64,000 nucleotides of DNA, taken from Lamellibrachia satsuma (Eukaryota > Annelida > Polychaeta > Sabellida > Siboglinidae). How positions within the stretch are numbered: position 1 is the stretch's first letter; each line of letters starts with the position of its first letter. The stretch spans positions 310,001 to 374,000 of the forward strand of contig BSQZ01000030.1 of the NCBI GenBank assembly GCA_033239005.1, written 5' to 3'. Below, one piece after another: positions 49,600-62,269 of the stretch. The notes beneath the pieces are model-generated. The model was not told the DNA's origin. It saw nothing but the letters and a program-made list of their open reading frames with translations, and made no database searches. The translations under genes and the position numbers were made by a program.

Positions 49600-52500
49600 G
49601 CCAGTTCATAATAATTATGACTATGACCCATGTCCATAACTGGAGGTCTTACTCTATGGTATAGATAAGGCAAGCAGTTTCTGCTCTGACAAAATTAAAT
49701 TCCATAATTATTTATTGAAGTGGATCCAGGAGGGTGCATGATAAAATGTTACCAAATATTCAATAGGATAGAGTAGAATTGTTCTGCACACATTTAAAAA
49801 AATTTATATAAAAGTTAGTTGTTCTCCTGGATTGACTCTGAATATAAAAAGGTTGCCAAGTAGAACCAGAGTCAGGCTCAGCAACATTTCCCTACAAAAT
49901 ATTTTTTTTTAGAAAATAACTCTTTAAATTGTTTAAAATTTGTTCAGTAGATGGCCCTAGTGTTGCAGTTGCTGGGTGCAAGAAAATTGGCGTTCATTCG
50001 GTGTCCCCGTAACATGTTCTTTACAACTAATGCTCTGTAATGCCCATTCCATATTAAAGGGAGGCTTTGTTACCTGGATGTGTCTAGTTTGACAGTAGAA
50101 TCAACCTCTCCACCCCACAGTAACGAAGCTCTCCCAGCTGGGGCAGGGTAGCCGTAAGGGTTGCTGAGTATACGGATATGTTGCATTCACCATGCAGGGA
50201 GCGTCATTCCCAATGTGCTCGCTGCTAGAGCCATCTGGTGATCAAATGTTGAGGGAAGACGGAAAGTTGCAGGATTTGGTTGCAGACGGCAGGGGATACA
50301 GAACACACTATCTGCTGCAGAATTACACTGGAAACAGCTATTGTTGTCAGCAAAGCCTAAATGACCTCACACAAAACCATGAACTTTCAAAGAGGAGAGG
50401 TTTATAACTCTTTTCAATGTTTATACGATTGTGAAGGTGAGAAAAAATATAAAGTTTAAAAAAATGGGATTTTATGTAATGTAAAATTCCCCAGGGTGGC
50501 AAAGGTTAAGTGACATTAGCTGATTGTAACATTAGAATATCAACTTTCCAAAGCCTCCAGGCATTTTCATTTGTCCAAATGTGGGCCATGGTAAAAAAAA
50601 TTTATTCCTGAGGTATTTAGAGCATATTTGGTTTAATTTGTCAATCAACAATTATGAATAGGGCCCCATTAATATTCAGCTGGTAGATAGATACAGTAAA
50701 TAATTATGTCTTGGTAACACGGTTTAGAAACGTTGTACAAATCAGGTTTGTTGAAACTTTCATTTCTGCATATATTATTATTGTTTCATATTATATGATA
50801 CAAGATGCTTTAATTACGATCTAGATGTGCATGGCTATTACTGAGTCATCTGTATTTATAGTTTTGCCCCTAGATATTCCAAAACACCGACCATTTGTAA
50901 CCCTCCCCAATGACGGAGGGTGGACATAAAGAACATTGTTTGGGGTGGCTAACCACAGAGGTATCTGCTAAGGTGAAATGTTGTAGTGATCTGTCGCATG
51001 TGATGTCTAGTGATCTGTCACATCTGACGTCTAGTGATCTGTCACATCTGACGGCTGGCGGGTGGCAATGACAGATGTGACGGCAATGTGACACTCACAA
51101 TTATGTTAGTTTGATTGATGTCTGCAGCACTTTGTCTTGAAGTCATATATGCTTTCTATGTGGCAAGATTCGTTTAATTGTAATGGCATGAGTCCCGACT
51201 GTCATAACAGTGTTTCTAGTGATTTTCCTTGCTCATATAAACCTATAATTGACTGTGAAATTTTATTTAAATATACTTAAATTATACCACTGCAATGGCC
51301 TCTAATCTAACTGTGACAGGTGATGATTTTCATGGGAAATTGGTGGGTGTTCAGCTGACTCCCACTCTGCTCATATTAGGGAGTCCGAAGAAAAATTTGG
51401 GAGTCCGCGCTTTTTCAACAAATCAAATAATAACTTAAACAAATTCAGTCCAAATAATACTTTAGTTTATTGAATCATTTCGTTCATCTGCAATGTAGAC
51501 TACATGTAGCCTCCCGCGCAGGCCCAGGCTAGCAAATTAATTTAATTCCGATATTTTGACCAATCACAAGCGAACACTTCCATGTAGCCCATAACCCAAG
51601 ATGTGGCGTGCTCATGAGTATCTTTGAACTGACAGAAGTGAGTATGACTGCTCGTTACAGACCAAAACTGATTCAAGATGGCAGCATACACGCACATTGA
51701 TGGATTGTTGAAATTGGCCACTTTAACATTGGATTTATCGTCTTTTAAAACAAGGGAGTCCCATGGACTCCTACCAAGGGACATACAAGGAGTCCGTAGG
51801 TGAAACAAGGAGTCTCGGACTCATTGGCTCCTGTGATAATCGAAGCCTGCATCATGGCATTGTCTGGGATGTAAATCCTGAAGTGAACTACAATGGATAA
51901 TAAATTATGGTTGCCTTTTTAAAAAGCTATGTAAATATTACAATGTGTGGAATGTTTAGACCATTTAGAAATCCACTGCAGAGCTGCTTAGAGTAAAGTA
52001 ACATTTCACTGGGTGTTACCCCACATCTGTAGCCATTTGTAGACACTGGTTTGTAAGAATTGTGACTCGTATGAAAACTAGCAGGAGTAAAGGATATCGT
52101 ATCCCTACTCAGGAACACTTGAAAAAGATAACCACATGTGGATGCCTCCCATATGTTGCCCTCATGCTGCTAATGCATGGCTTTTTACTGGCTCAATTTA
52201 CTTCAGGTTATAAACTACTGTGTTTCCTACAGAAAGTATGCTTCAAATATAAAAATGTGACATCAGTTTTAAAAAAACAGGAATTTTCTGCCCCAACTCC
52301 TCTTGGAACTATTAAATGTGGATACTATGCCATTTTTTATTAATAATAATAATAGTAAAAAAAACTTTTACAGCTCTTAAATCCTCAGGAACCTAGCAAC
52401 AAACAGGATCGTTAAGCATAATATCATGAACAGGGGACATGCAACAGTCGTCATCAGAGTGTGGCACCACCAGGGTTTAAGGTGAAAATGCCACTAAAAA

Positions 52501-54480
52501 CCGCCAAGTTTTTTATACACTCCATTCCATTCAGTGACCCATTTTAAGGTCTCCATTGGTCAGTTACTAATCTGGATGAACCGGGCTGGGCGTCAGTGAC
52601 CGATGCTTACAGCTGGATGTCACTAGGTGGCCTCGCTGTTGATTTGTGAGCGTTATCTTGCTGTGGAGATAATTAGGACAGTAGTCCAGGCCGGCTTATG
52701 TAAGTAGGTGTATCAGGGGAGGGGGGAGCCATGCACCAACCTGTCAGTGATGTCATTATCTCCGCCCTCTAGTTGTCTTTATTGAGGACATAGGAGATGA
52801 GTCTGATTTATCACTCTCACTCGTTTATCTTGAATCCAGGGCTGTTCATCGATGATGCACCAACGAGGTCACCGCAGTAAAAATTCTGGGCCACATTCTC
52901 TGGACCTGTTGTGTGTAGGTGTTTGATGCGAGTGATGTCGTTGTTATTATAGCAATGCCGTTATTGTAGTATGTTGACCTTGTGTTCTACAATCTAGAAC
53001 GTTTCATGCCCGTTTTTTCAGTGTTTTCCCAGAGGAACATTTGGAAGAACTCTGGGAATTTGACAGTATAAAATTTTTTTTAAATACTTATCCATTGGGC
53101 TCTAATATTAGTAATTTCCTAGTGTGATCATTTTAGTATTTCTTAATCCTCACTGGGTTGTTTATTTTGTCTCTAAGACATGACCATTCTCACAATTAAC
53201 CAGACTAATTACTAGGGTTATTTCCCACCGACCCTGCATTGACATTGGGAAACACAAACTTGTGCAGTATGGAAATAGTTAAAATCATGCTAGGGCAACG
53301 AGAATGCCTCTGCTGAAGTACCTTCCTGAATATTATCGATTCCACTGCATATTTTGATGCCTAGGCGGTGAGTTGCTATAATTGTTATTTGATTTAGATA
53401 CAGCAGCAGCGTTCATCAAAAAGAAAAATGCAGCTTTGGTACATGCTCGTTACTAATGTAGGGTTGTTCTAAGTAAAATGATAGTTCTGATTTTCACTCT
53501 TTAATAGTTCAAATATAAAATGTGCCTGAAATGTGAAACAAAAGTAGCAGCATAGTTTTTGTTTACTTTGTTTAATAATCCAAACTTATGCTAATTACCT
53601 TTAGCTATAATATATGATTTTTATTTATGATTGCCTAAGTTATATTTCGTTCGTAGTCATCATGCTTAGTGTTGACCCTACTTACATCACAGTGTCAGCT
53701 GTGACGCACATAAATAGCTCGTAAACATCTAAATGCAATATAAATAGCAGTTGAGCTACCAAAACAGAGAAGTTTTGGGTCATAAATTGTTTTGGCCTTG
53801 GGTCGGGTGGAGGTGATGAGAGTTAGACGCCTGCCTGGTGTAACCAAGCTGCCGCACTCGCCAGCTGCCAGTGACTCCATGCTGTTGCTCCCTCTATCTC
53901 TTTAGTCATGGGTTATGCAAAGGTTATAACTGGGCTGCCCCGGCTGTGTTCGCATAAATAGCATCTTGTTGGATGCATCTCTGGCAGGAGAAGCTGGGTG
54001 GGCCTGTTTGACACTGGTCCTTGTAGCGAGCATGACCATTAATCTAGTGATGGTCTTTACACCAAGCTGCAGATTGCACCGGCAACTAATCGAGGCAAAC
54101 ACGTTCAGCGTCTTTCTTTCAGCAGCAGGAGAGAAAAAATTATTGTGTTTCTTCACAGATACGCTTGTGGCTAACCACAAGTGGACGCTTATGTTGCCGT
54201 GATTTGATGTCATGCTGTGGATCCACGCATGCGTTCACACTGGCAATGTTGTGCTGTCTGCCACTGGGAAGACGGCAATGTAGCAGTAACTGTTTCTTTA
54301 GTCATTCTGTCAGTGCATGTGATGCTGTGTACATACACGTGTGCATCGTGCACACAGTTACATGCATGTACATCAACTATAATAACTTATAATTAATTAT
54401 AATTACTTATTTATGCAAAACATGCATACATGATATTTATAATATTAATAACAACTTATAACTTGTGTATGTATATGTGT
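49600..54480. other. Non-coding, probably intron
   Basis: No exon supported. 50984-51056 holds three copies of a 24-bp unit ('ctagtgatctgtcacatctg'). 51340-51830 is bounded by repeated 'gggagtcc'/'ggagtc' motifs and encloses an 88-codon minus-strand frame without recognisable content, perhaps an unclassified small repeat element. Confidence 0.45.
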
Positions 54481-54481
54481 G

Positions 54482-54482
<1 letters not shown>

Positions 54483-54540
<58 letters not shown>

Positions 54541-54650
54541 ATACATTATTATTATAAGTTATAAATATTATATATGCATGTTTTGTATTATATATATATA
54601 TATATATATATAATATAAATGTAAATATGTATATATATATAAATGTAAAG
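54483..54650. repeat. Compound (AT)n region
   Basis: Three AT runs are separated by 'tataagttataaatattata'-type palindromic spacers. Confidence 0.95.
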
Positions 54651-56070
54651 TAACACATCATTACATACACGCATGCACATACGCATGCACACTCACAGTA
54701 CACAAGTGTGTGCTTTCATGATGTTCATTAATGTGTGCATGCATTCATGTATATAAGTCCTGCAGTGTCATTATATCTGCCCGGTCAGTTTGTAGCATTA
54801 CTAGCTCATGAATGACTTGTCCCATAATGAAGCATTAATTAGCTGACAGTGCTGGATGATGCTAGAATCCCTTTCAGGGATCCACATAGACGCCAGTGAC
54901 ACCTGTAGCGGTGTCACATGACCTGAATACCGCCCGTTGTGGCTACACTTCTATAACTACCTGATCAGTGGCGGTCACAAACACAGATGACCATTAAGAC
55001 TGGAGTTCTCGTGGTAGATCAATATTGGTGCAGACTGCGGGTGTTCTGTCACTGACCCTACAAACATTGATCCTGACCACTAGCCGAATGGTCAAGCAGA
55101 CTATTAATAGGCGAATCGTTGAATGCTTCGTGGCTCAATGCATGCACTCTTGTATGTGTGTAAGAACTCAGTGCACAGATGTCACAAACATTTGTAATGT
55201 TGTCATAGACATTTGTAATGTTGTGGGGCATTCACCCCTACTGTTGACACTGTTTGGGGTGTACAACATGCATAAAACTAGTACCTTGGCCTACATTTTG
55301 AGACGAGCAATTTTAATAAATGCGAAAACCAGGCATTTGCTTGTGTTTTAAGGGCACTGTATTAAGACAATTATTTGTGAATATTAAGATGTATTTAATG
55401 TGATTAAGTATGGTTTGTCAGTGTTGTTGTTATACAGGTCTTAAAGAAATAATTATAATAACAATTTTGAGATTATGCATGTTTTATTCTTACATAGGTT
55501 TGTGTTAATATTTATGATGGTTGCATGCAAACTGGGATCTTGCCATTGTCTTGCAGCCAGGAATTGCTCACTGATTAGAAACTGCCTAACCCTTTTGTTC
55601 TGGCTTGCTGCTCAGGTTGGCTGCCCTAAGGATTTTAGGGCAATAGAAATATCTTCCGCACGCATCTGTGAGTGTGTGTTAGAATAAACATGTCATCTAG
55701 AGCTTGCTTAGATCTTGTTTCTGCAGGCTAGATCGTTACCTTGTATTTATACTGTAACATTCCTGGCCGGACCTGGTCATACTGGCAGTGTCTTCTGGAC
55801 ATGATCTTGATAGCCAGGGCTGGTACTGACCTTTTGGCTTTCAAGTCAAAGCTACTGTAACTGTTAGTGCTAGTTTAATCAGTTATAATCATGCCTTGCT
55901 TGTTTACTTAGAAATCAATAAAAAATTGCCATGCTGACATTGATTATACAGGCTTCATAAACGATGAGTCACCATGTCAAAATATGGGGTTAATGTCATG
56001 AGATATTTTCACCTAAGGTGCACTGATTAACTCAGGTTTATCAATGCCTGTTTGTGACCTGTTGGATAAT
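54650..56070. other. Non-coding, nothing recognised
   Basis: No coding exon or classifiable repeat. 54660-54760 is loosely catg-rich. Confidence 0.4.
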
Positions 56071-56071
56071 C

Positions 56072-56440
56072 CGTTACAGTGTGTACAGCCCAGTTAGGGC
56101 CCTCCCCTTGAGGAACACATTACAGTGTGTACAGTCCAGTTAGGGCCCTCCCCTTGAGGAACACATTACAGTGTGTACAGCCCAGTTAGGGCCCTCCCCT
56201 TAAGGAACACATTACAGTGTGTACAGTCCAGTTAGGGCCCTCCCCTTGAGGAACACATTACAGTGTGTACAGCCCAGTTAGGGCCCTCCCCTTCAGGAAC
56301 ACATTACAGTGTGTACAGCTCAGTTAGGGCCCTCCCCTTGAGGAACACACTACAGTGTGTACAGCCCAGTTAGGGCCATCCCCTTGGGGAACACATTACA
56401 GTGTGTACAGCCCAGTTAGGGCCCTCCCCTTGAGGAACCC
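56072..56440. repeat. Minisatellite, 46-bp unit, 8 copies
   Basis: The unit is 'cattacagtgtgtacagccc' followed by 'agttagggccctccccttga' and 'ggaaca'. Copies alternate partly between acagccc and acagtcc, hinting at a two-unit higher-order pattern on the left half. Confidence 0.96.
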
Positions 56441-56796
56441 ATTCAAAATGAAGCGTATAGTATTTTTTACTATAGACTAAGCCAATAATAACACAGTTTT
56501 TTATTTTACCAATAATCCCTTACATTTTCGCTTACCCTAACAAAATTGCAAAACACTTGAAATATCAGCTTTCCACATAATAGGTAAATCCCCAGTTTTG
56601 GACCTTAGCAAATTTTCACCTGATTCCACTGTGCTTCAACTGTGGCCTGACACCTGATGCCTCACCCTGCAGATGCTTCAGTTGTGGTCTGACCCCAGAT
56701 TCCACACCATTGGGCTTTCCTGTCCTCCAGAACTGATACAAGTAAGTCACATAAACATAAGGGAGCCCAGGGATCAGCCACTGTTGTGAGTGGCTG

Positions 56797-56972
56797 CAAG
56801 ACTGGCCCTCATGGTTTTCAAGGCTGACCCTCATGGTCCGCAAGGCTGACCCTCATGGTCTGCAAGACTGGCCCTCATGGTTTTCAAGGCTGACCCTCAT
56901 GGTCCGCAAGGCTGACCCTCATGGACTACAAGACTGTCCCTCATGGTTTTCAAGGCTGACCCTCATGAACAT
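56797..56972. repeat. Minisatellite, 22-bp unit, about 8 copies
   Basis: The unit is 'ctgaccctcatggtccgcaa' plus gg, with three variants (gtccgcaag, gtctgcaag, gttttcaag) that recur in a regular order, so the array evolved by duplication of a three-unit block of about 66 bp. Confidence 0.92.
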
Positions 56973-57118
56973 GCACTCAAGTCTTACTGATGGTCCGTGT
57001 ACATGGTCCAGGTCCTCACCGTTAAGCCCAGTCTAAGAGGCATGTCGGCAGCTGTTGTAGAGGATACAAAAGCTGTAATGTAATAATCAGTTGTAAAAAA
57101 ATTACAACATTATTATAT

Positions 57119-57122
<4 letters not shown>

Positions 57123-57173
<51 letters not shown>
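57123..57173. repeat. (AT)n microsatellite
   Basis: About 25 AT dinucleotides, followed by AT-rich sequence. Confidence 0.97.
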
Positions 57174-57177
<4 letters not shown>

Positions 57178-57390
57178 GGTTTAATCGTTTTTTTAACAAT
57201 TAAATGATTATTACATTACAATGACCAGTCTAATGAATCTCTTCAGAACTAACGCTGTGTAGTGAAAAGTGTTACTGTAATATATTGAAAAGAAAAGGAG
57301 TCATGTTTCTCATTCTGTCCTTCGTGGGAATGGTAGTACAATCATTCTTTGTATATGTGCATCACCCAAATTTGTCATGTCTGCTGTTTA

Positions 57391-57891
57391 CTATAGTATA
57401 TTGACAAACTTTGTAGTAGCATCTTTTGTGGTTGCATACAAAAAAATGTTTTGATCCGTATTTTTTACTGGGACTCTCGTTCTACTGATCTTAGTGCACT
57501 GGTGTGTTTTGAAGGATCTTGGCTGATAATAAACAAATAAATCTCTATCTTCCAAGACACAAAAGTGATAACGTTTTACACAGTTCTGTTGAGTTAGATA
57601 GTTTGTTGGTTTGACAAAGATGTGTCTACAGTTGGTACTTTTGTATGAGAATACTAAGTCAGAAGGTTCACATTTCAAGCATAGTGATTGTCTGTTGAGG
57701 CCACGGATACCCATACTGGTGAAATATAGTCTATGTTTGTGGTATGTGGGAAATTGAGTCACAGGTAAATACGATTTAATGAAACAAAAACACCAGTTGT
57801 GCTGTTTAGAAACATTCTTATAGTAGGGGTGTATTTCATTTGGTCTCTTATATATGGCCAAGATTCCATGCCCTGATAGCTTTGGCTACAT
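57391..57891 (-). CDS. Unidentified open frame, about 165 residues, maybe one exon
   Basis: On the minus strand an acceptor-like 'gtttatgtag' is followed by an uninterrupted frame from near 57890 to a TAG at 57391. It includes KLSGHGILAIYKRPNEIHPY, FTSMGIRGLNRQSLCLKC and NCVKRYHFCVLEDRDLFVYY. It has several Cys, His and aromatic residues and no low-complexity sequence, so it looks more protein-like than other frames of this size here. There is no in-frame ATG at the start, no homology I recognise and no second exon. It may be the last exon of a gene or a transposon-derived frame. Confidence 0.35.
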
Positions 57892-57899
57892 AAACATAT

Positions 57900-58550
57900 T
57901 GTGTAGACACTGTGCAGATTAAAGCCCTACTGAGTGTATGTAAATGGCTGCATATCGCAAATAGTGAAGGCCAACAAGTGCTGTCTATTAGTGGTGGTTG
58001 GAAACATTAGTAACATACCAAAATCATGCCTACCTCTCTATGTGATGGGAGTATAGTAGTAGTAGTAGTAGTTTTATTTAACAATATAACACTGCATAAA
58101 ATACAAGATTATTGCAGTTCACATAATATCAATGTGTTATATTGCATGGTGGTCACATGGCTCACTGCCATCGTCCAGTGACCTCATTGAAACTAATTAT
58201 CATTACTCAAGACATATGACAACGAATTGAGGAAGTTTGTTCTGTTGTACTAGTAATATAGTGTGAATGTTAATCCAAACACATATTGACATATAAGCTT
58301 ACCAGCTGAAACAAGATACTTCCACAATTCCATGTGGCTTGAATGGTTGGAGGTTTCAAACATTTCTAATTGCTCTCCATACATCAAGGGTTTGAAACGT
58401 GCACTGAATGAGGGTATTCGTCTAAGTATTGTGTAGATAACATGTGTTGTATTACTTTTGTTGATGATTCATTAGTTATATTATATATTGTACAGTTCTA
58501 TATGTATATGTGTCATATGTATCTATATAATGTATATTACCACTCAATGT
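57900..58550. other. Non-coding, includes the 3' tail of the adjacent minus-strand LINE
   Basis: A (TAG)n microsatellite lies at 58053-58072. The sequence just below 58555 is probably the LINE 3' untranslated tail. Confidence 0.4.
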
Positions 58551-58554
58551 AATT

Positions 58555-60997
58555 TACCTGTTTTTCTGCTGTTGGGACAAATAAAAATTATCCTTATCCT
58601 TAAACTTTGACCTGTGTTTGATATTCTGTATCTCATAACTTATACTGTTCCACATTTTTGTAAAATTATGTTTAGGCAACTTAGACGAAAAATATGTTCT
58701 AGGTATCTCTTTCGCAAGAAGGTTGTGTTGTCTGGTGATTCTGCTATTTTCATCCAAATTCTTTTTGGGTATGTAATTTGTAAATGACTTAGGCAATAGG
58801 CTATGGTGAAAGTCATACATAAATAGTGAGACATGCAACTTATATACATCTACAATTTTAAGTATGTTTTGAGATTTAAAATTTGGGGTCAGTGTGACTT
58901 TTATATCCCTTATTGTTAATTATTTGTATGGCGCGTTTTTGTAAAGTTATTAACTTATAGTGTTTCCATTGCCCCGTGTTTGTACGCCGTACGTTATATA
59001 ACTAACTTATAGTGTTTCCATTGCCCCATGCTTGTACGCCGTTCGTTATATGACTAACTTACTTATAGTGTTTCCATTGCCCCATGTTTGTACGCCGTTC
59101 GTTATATGACTAACTTACTTATAGTGTTTCCATTGCCCCGTGCTTGTACGCCATACGTTATATCACTAACTTACTTATAATGTTTCCATTGCCCCGTGCT
59201 TGTACGCCGTACGTTATATAACTAACTTACTTATAGTGTTTCCATTGCCCCATGCTTGCACGCCATACGTTATATAACTAACTTACTTATCGTGTTTCCA
59301 TTGCCCCATGCTTGTACGCCGTACGTTATATAACTAACTTACTTATAGTGTTTCCATTGCCCCGTGCTTGTACGCCGTACGTTATATAACTAACTTACTT
59401 ATAGTGTTTCCATTGCCCCGTGCTTGTACGCCGTACGTTTTATGACTAAATTACTTATAGTGTTTCCATTGCCCCGTGTTTGTACGCCGTACGTTATATA
59501 ACTAACTTACTTATAGTGTTTCCATTGCCCCATACTTGTAAGCCGTACGTTATATAACTAACTTACTTATCGTGTTTCCATTGCCCCATGCTTGTACGCC
59601 GTACGTTATATAACTAACTTACTTATAGTGTTTCCATTGCCCCATGCTTGTACGCCGTACGTTATATGACTAACTTACTTATAGTGTTTCCATTGCCCCG
59701 TGCTTGTACGCCGTACGTTATATGACTAACTTACTTATAGTGTTTCCATTGCCCCGTGCTTGTACGCCGTACGTTATATGACTAACTTACTTATAGTGTT
59801 TCCATTGCCCCGTGCTTGTACGCCGTACGTTTTATGACTAACTTACTTATAGTGTTTCCATTGCCCCGTGCTTGTACGCCGTACGTTATATAACTAACTT
59901 ACTTATAGTGTTTCCATTGCCCCATGCTTGTACGCCGTACGTTATATAACTAACTTACTTATCGTGTTTCCATTGCCCCATGCTTGTACGCCGTACGTTA
60001 TATAACTAACTTACTTATAGTGTTTCCATTGCCCCATGCTTGTACGCCGTACGTTATATAACTAACTTATAGTGTTTCTATTGCCCCATGCTTGTACGCC
60101 GTATGTTATATAACTAACTTACTTATAGTGTTTCCATTGCCCCATGCTTGTACGCCGTACGTTATATAACTAACTTATAGTGTTTCTATTGCCCCATGCT
60201 TGTACGCTGTACGTTATATAACTAACTTATAGTTTTTCTATTGCCCCATGCTTGTACGCCGTACGTTATATAACTATGGACTAGAGCATCAGACAGTGAT
60301 CTTAATGTTTTGTGTGGTATGATATGTTTACATGGTATTTTGTGTTTACAAGGCTGAAAATTAAAAAAAATTGTCTTTTTGACATTTAGAGATAATTTAT
60401 TTGCACAGAACCAATCATACAATTGTTTTAATTTGTTATTCATATTATTAATTAAATCATCAATATGTGAACCTGATTGGTAAATGGTTGTGTCATCAGC
60501 GAAAGATAAAAAATTTAGAGACGTACAGTTTATTGTGTCATTAATATAAACTAGAAAGATAACTGGTCCTAATATGAATCCTTGAGGTACTCCATTTGTT
60601 ATGTTTTTTAATGACGATTTGCTTTTGTTTATCTCAATATATTGTTTGCGGTTAGATAGGTAACTGGCAAACCATTTATTTCTTATTCTGCTTATTCCAT
60701 AGTGATTTAACTTATACAGCAACACGTTGTGACTAATTGTATTAAGTGCCTTCGAAAGGTCAAGGAACACGACTAATATAATATCTTTAGTTGTTTTGTC
60801 ATTTGCATCTGTAATATTGGATGAATAGTAGTGTTTTGAGTGAAATCTGTATTGGTGTTTATATAGAATATTATATTTTTCTAAAAACATTACTAATCTG
60901 TAGCACAACTTTTTTCCATTATTTTAGAGAGGGCCTATGGGTTTATAATTATTTGGTTATTTCCTGATTTAAAAACTGGAATTAGTTTTACAATTTA
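58555..60997 (-). mobile_element. CR1/L2/Jockey-like LINE interrupted by a minisatellite made from itself
   Basis: Minus-strand reading starts in the reverse transcriptase N-terminal part (KLIPVFKSGN at about 60990) and continues through LVVFLDLSKALNTISHNVLL, NGVPQGFILGPVIFLVYIND and the catalytic FADDT (60222-60908). It reaches SYITYGVQAWGN and enters the 56-bp array. Beyond the array it resumes with ITLQKRAIQIINN and, after a frame change, HVSLFMYDFHHSLLPKSFTN, ending in the ORF2 C-terminus at about 58555. The 5' half (endonuclease) is missing, and stops and frame changes make it inactive although the catalytic box is intact. Confidence 0.9.
58957..60275. repeat. Minisatellite, 56-bp unit (52-bp variant), about 24 copies
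   Basis: The unit starts 'tgtttccattgccccgtgct', continues 'tgtacgccgtacgttatata' and ends 'actaacttacttatag'. A 52-bp form lacks 'actt' at the end. Variant sites (catg/cgtg, ttatcg, tttatg, tatatg) recur in blocks. The minus-strand translation of one unit is YITYGVQAWGNGNTIS, the conserved LINE segment that follows the reverse transcriptase, so the unit is LINE coding sequence. The period is not a multiple of three, so expansion destroyed the frame. Confidence 0.96.
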
Positions 60998-61015
60998 CAA
61001 TTAGGCCATATATAC

Positions 61016-61017
<2 letters not shown>

Positions 61018-61073
<56 letters not shown>

Positions 61074-61075
61074 TA
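61018..61075. repeat. (AT)n microsatellite
   Basis: TA run with one interruption, just upstream of the truncated LINE 5' end. Confidence 0.96.
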
Positions 61076-61079
61076 TTGA

Positions 61080-61795
61080 GTTATCGCCATGTAACGTTTA
61101 CCACATACATTATACAGTTCGTTGACACCCCCATAATTAATATTATAAAATATTGTTTTCATTGTATGCAGAAATGTTTGACCCCACATATAGTTCACCA
61201 CTTTCACCACAACGTGTATTTTGGCCTCAGTCGGGCTAGTTTCTTTATACTTTACAGTGTCTTTATTGGCCCAATATGTTAACTGTTACCTGCGGAGTTG
61301 CAGAAAGTCAGAGCTATAATCCTCCATAATGGTGCAGGAAATTCCCCTTTTATTTCCAGTGCAGCCATTTCTCTGGGAAATATATCTCACTAACTAGGGT
61401 GATCAATAAACAGTAGCACTAAGACTGTCATTTATTGCTCTTTGCAGTCAAATAACTTGTTAATGATACCACAGAAACCTGCTGTTCAACAGCATTCCAA
61501 GTTGGTTAAGGTATTGTGCTTCATTTTGTAGATAGACAATTTTATATGTTATGTATTATTTATATGAGTGCATTATTTTACTTTTATTGTTACAATTTAA
61601 AAATTATATTTGCATTTTACTGCTGAAGGATTCATAATCATAATAAATTATTAAGATTTCCACACCATTTGGGAGTATAATATTTGTTAACCTTTACATT
61701 ACCTTAGAAGAATCACTATTTGTTGACAAAAAAGTGCCTTTGTATGTGTGGCTGAAATCCTAGCAAAGTATTTAATTGGTTAATGCGACAAATAA
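61080..61795. other. Non-coding, nothing recognised
   Basis: AT-rich, with no supported exon or element. Confidence 0.4.
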
Positions 61796-61799
61796 GACG

Positions 61800-61985
61800 A
61801 AGTTCAATTCAGTAAAAAAAAAATATTAGTTTGTCTGATGATTTCGTCAAAACTAAATAACACTTTTGCATAGACAAGCTAGCATGTTGTAGTGAATACC
61901 AGATAGGTTCAGTTGTTCCTGAAATTAGTCTGAAAACAGACGGGCAAAAAAATCAGATTGGTGAGGCACCTTTAAGTGGTTTGCT
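61800..61985 (-). repeat. Dispersed TTAAAGGT repeat, copy 4 (partial)
   Basis: The minus strand begins CTTAAAGGTGCCTCACCAAT, with 'tgattttttt', 'cactacaacatgctagc' and 'tcatcagacaaacta' in the order seen in the other copies. It confirms TTAAAGGT as the left border. Confidence 0.7.
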
Positions 61986-62269
61986 TCTAAACAGGGGGAC
62001 ATGGTATGCCCATCATGTGGTGTGTTTGAGATGTCTCTATCACCTCCATCTCCCGCCATCTCCTGCCAACTCCCGCCACACGGTGACGTGACGTTCCTCA
62101 CAGTTTTCTCTAATGACTATATTGATTGGCATTTGGTACTGAGGGTCTAAGGCCCTCATTTCCCGGAACCTCAGAATTGATTCCGTGAATCTAATTAGAC
62201 TGCAATGCAGACAGAGCACATTCATTTTCTGAAAGTGTGAATACTTGAATGATTCTGCTGCCAGCCAAG

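Noticed and set aside
50192..50407. 71-codon plus-strand frame after an acceptor-like site
   Set aside because: No donor, no partner exon and no recognisable sequence.
51542..51808. 88-codon minus-strand frame
   Set aside because: It lies between repeated gggagtcc motifs and probably belongs to a small unclassified repeat; no protein family is recognised.
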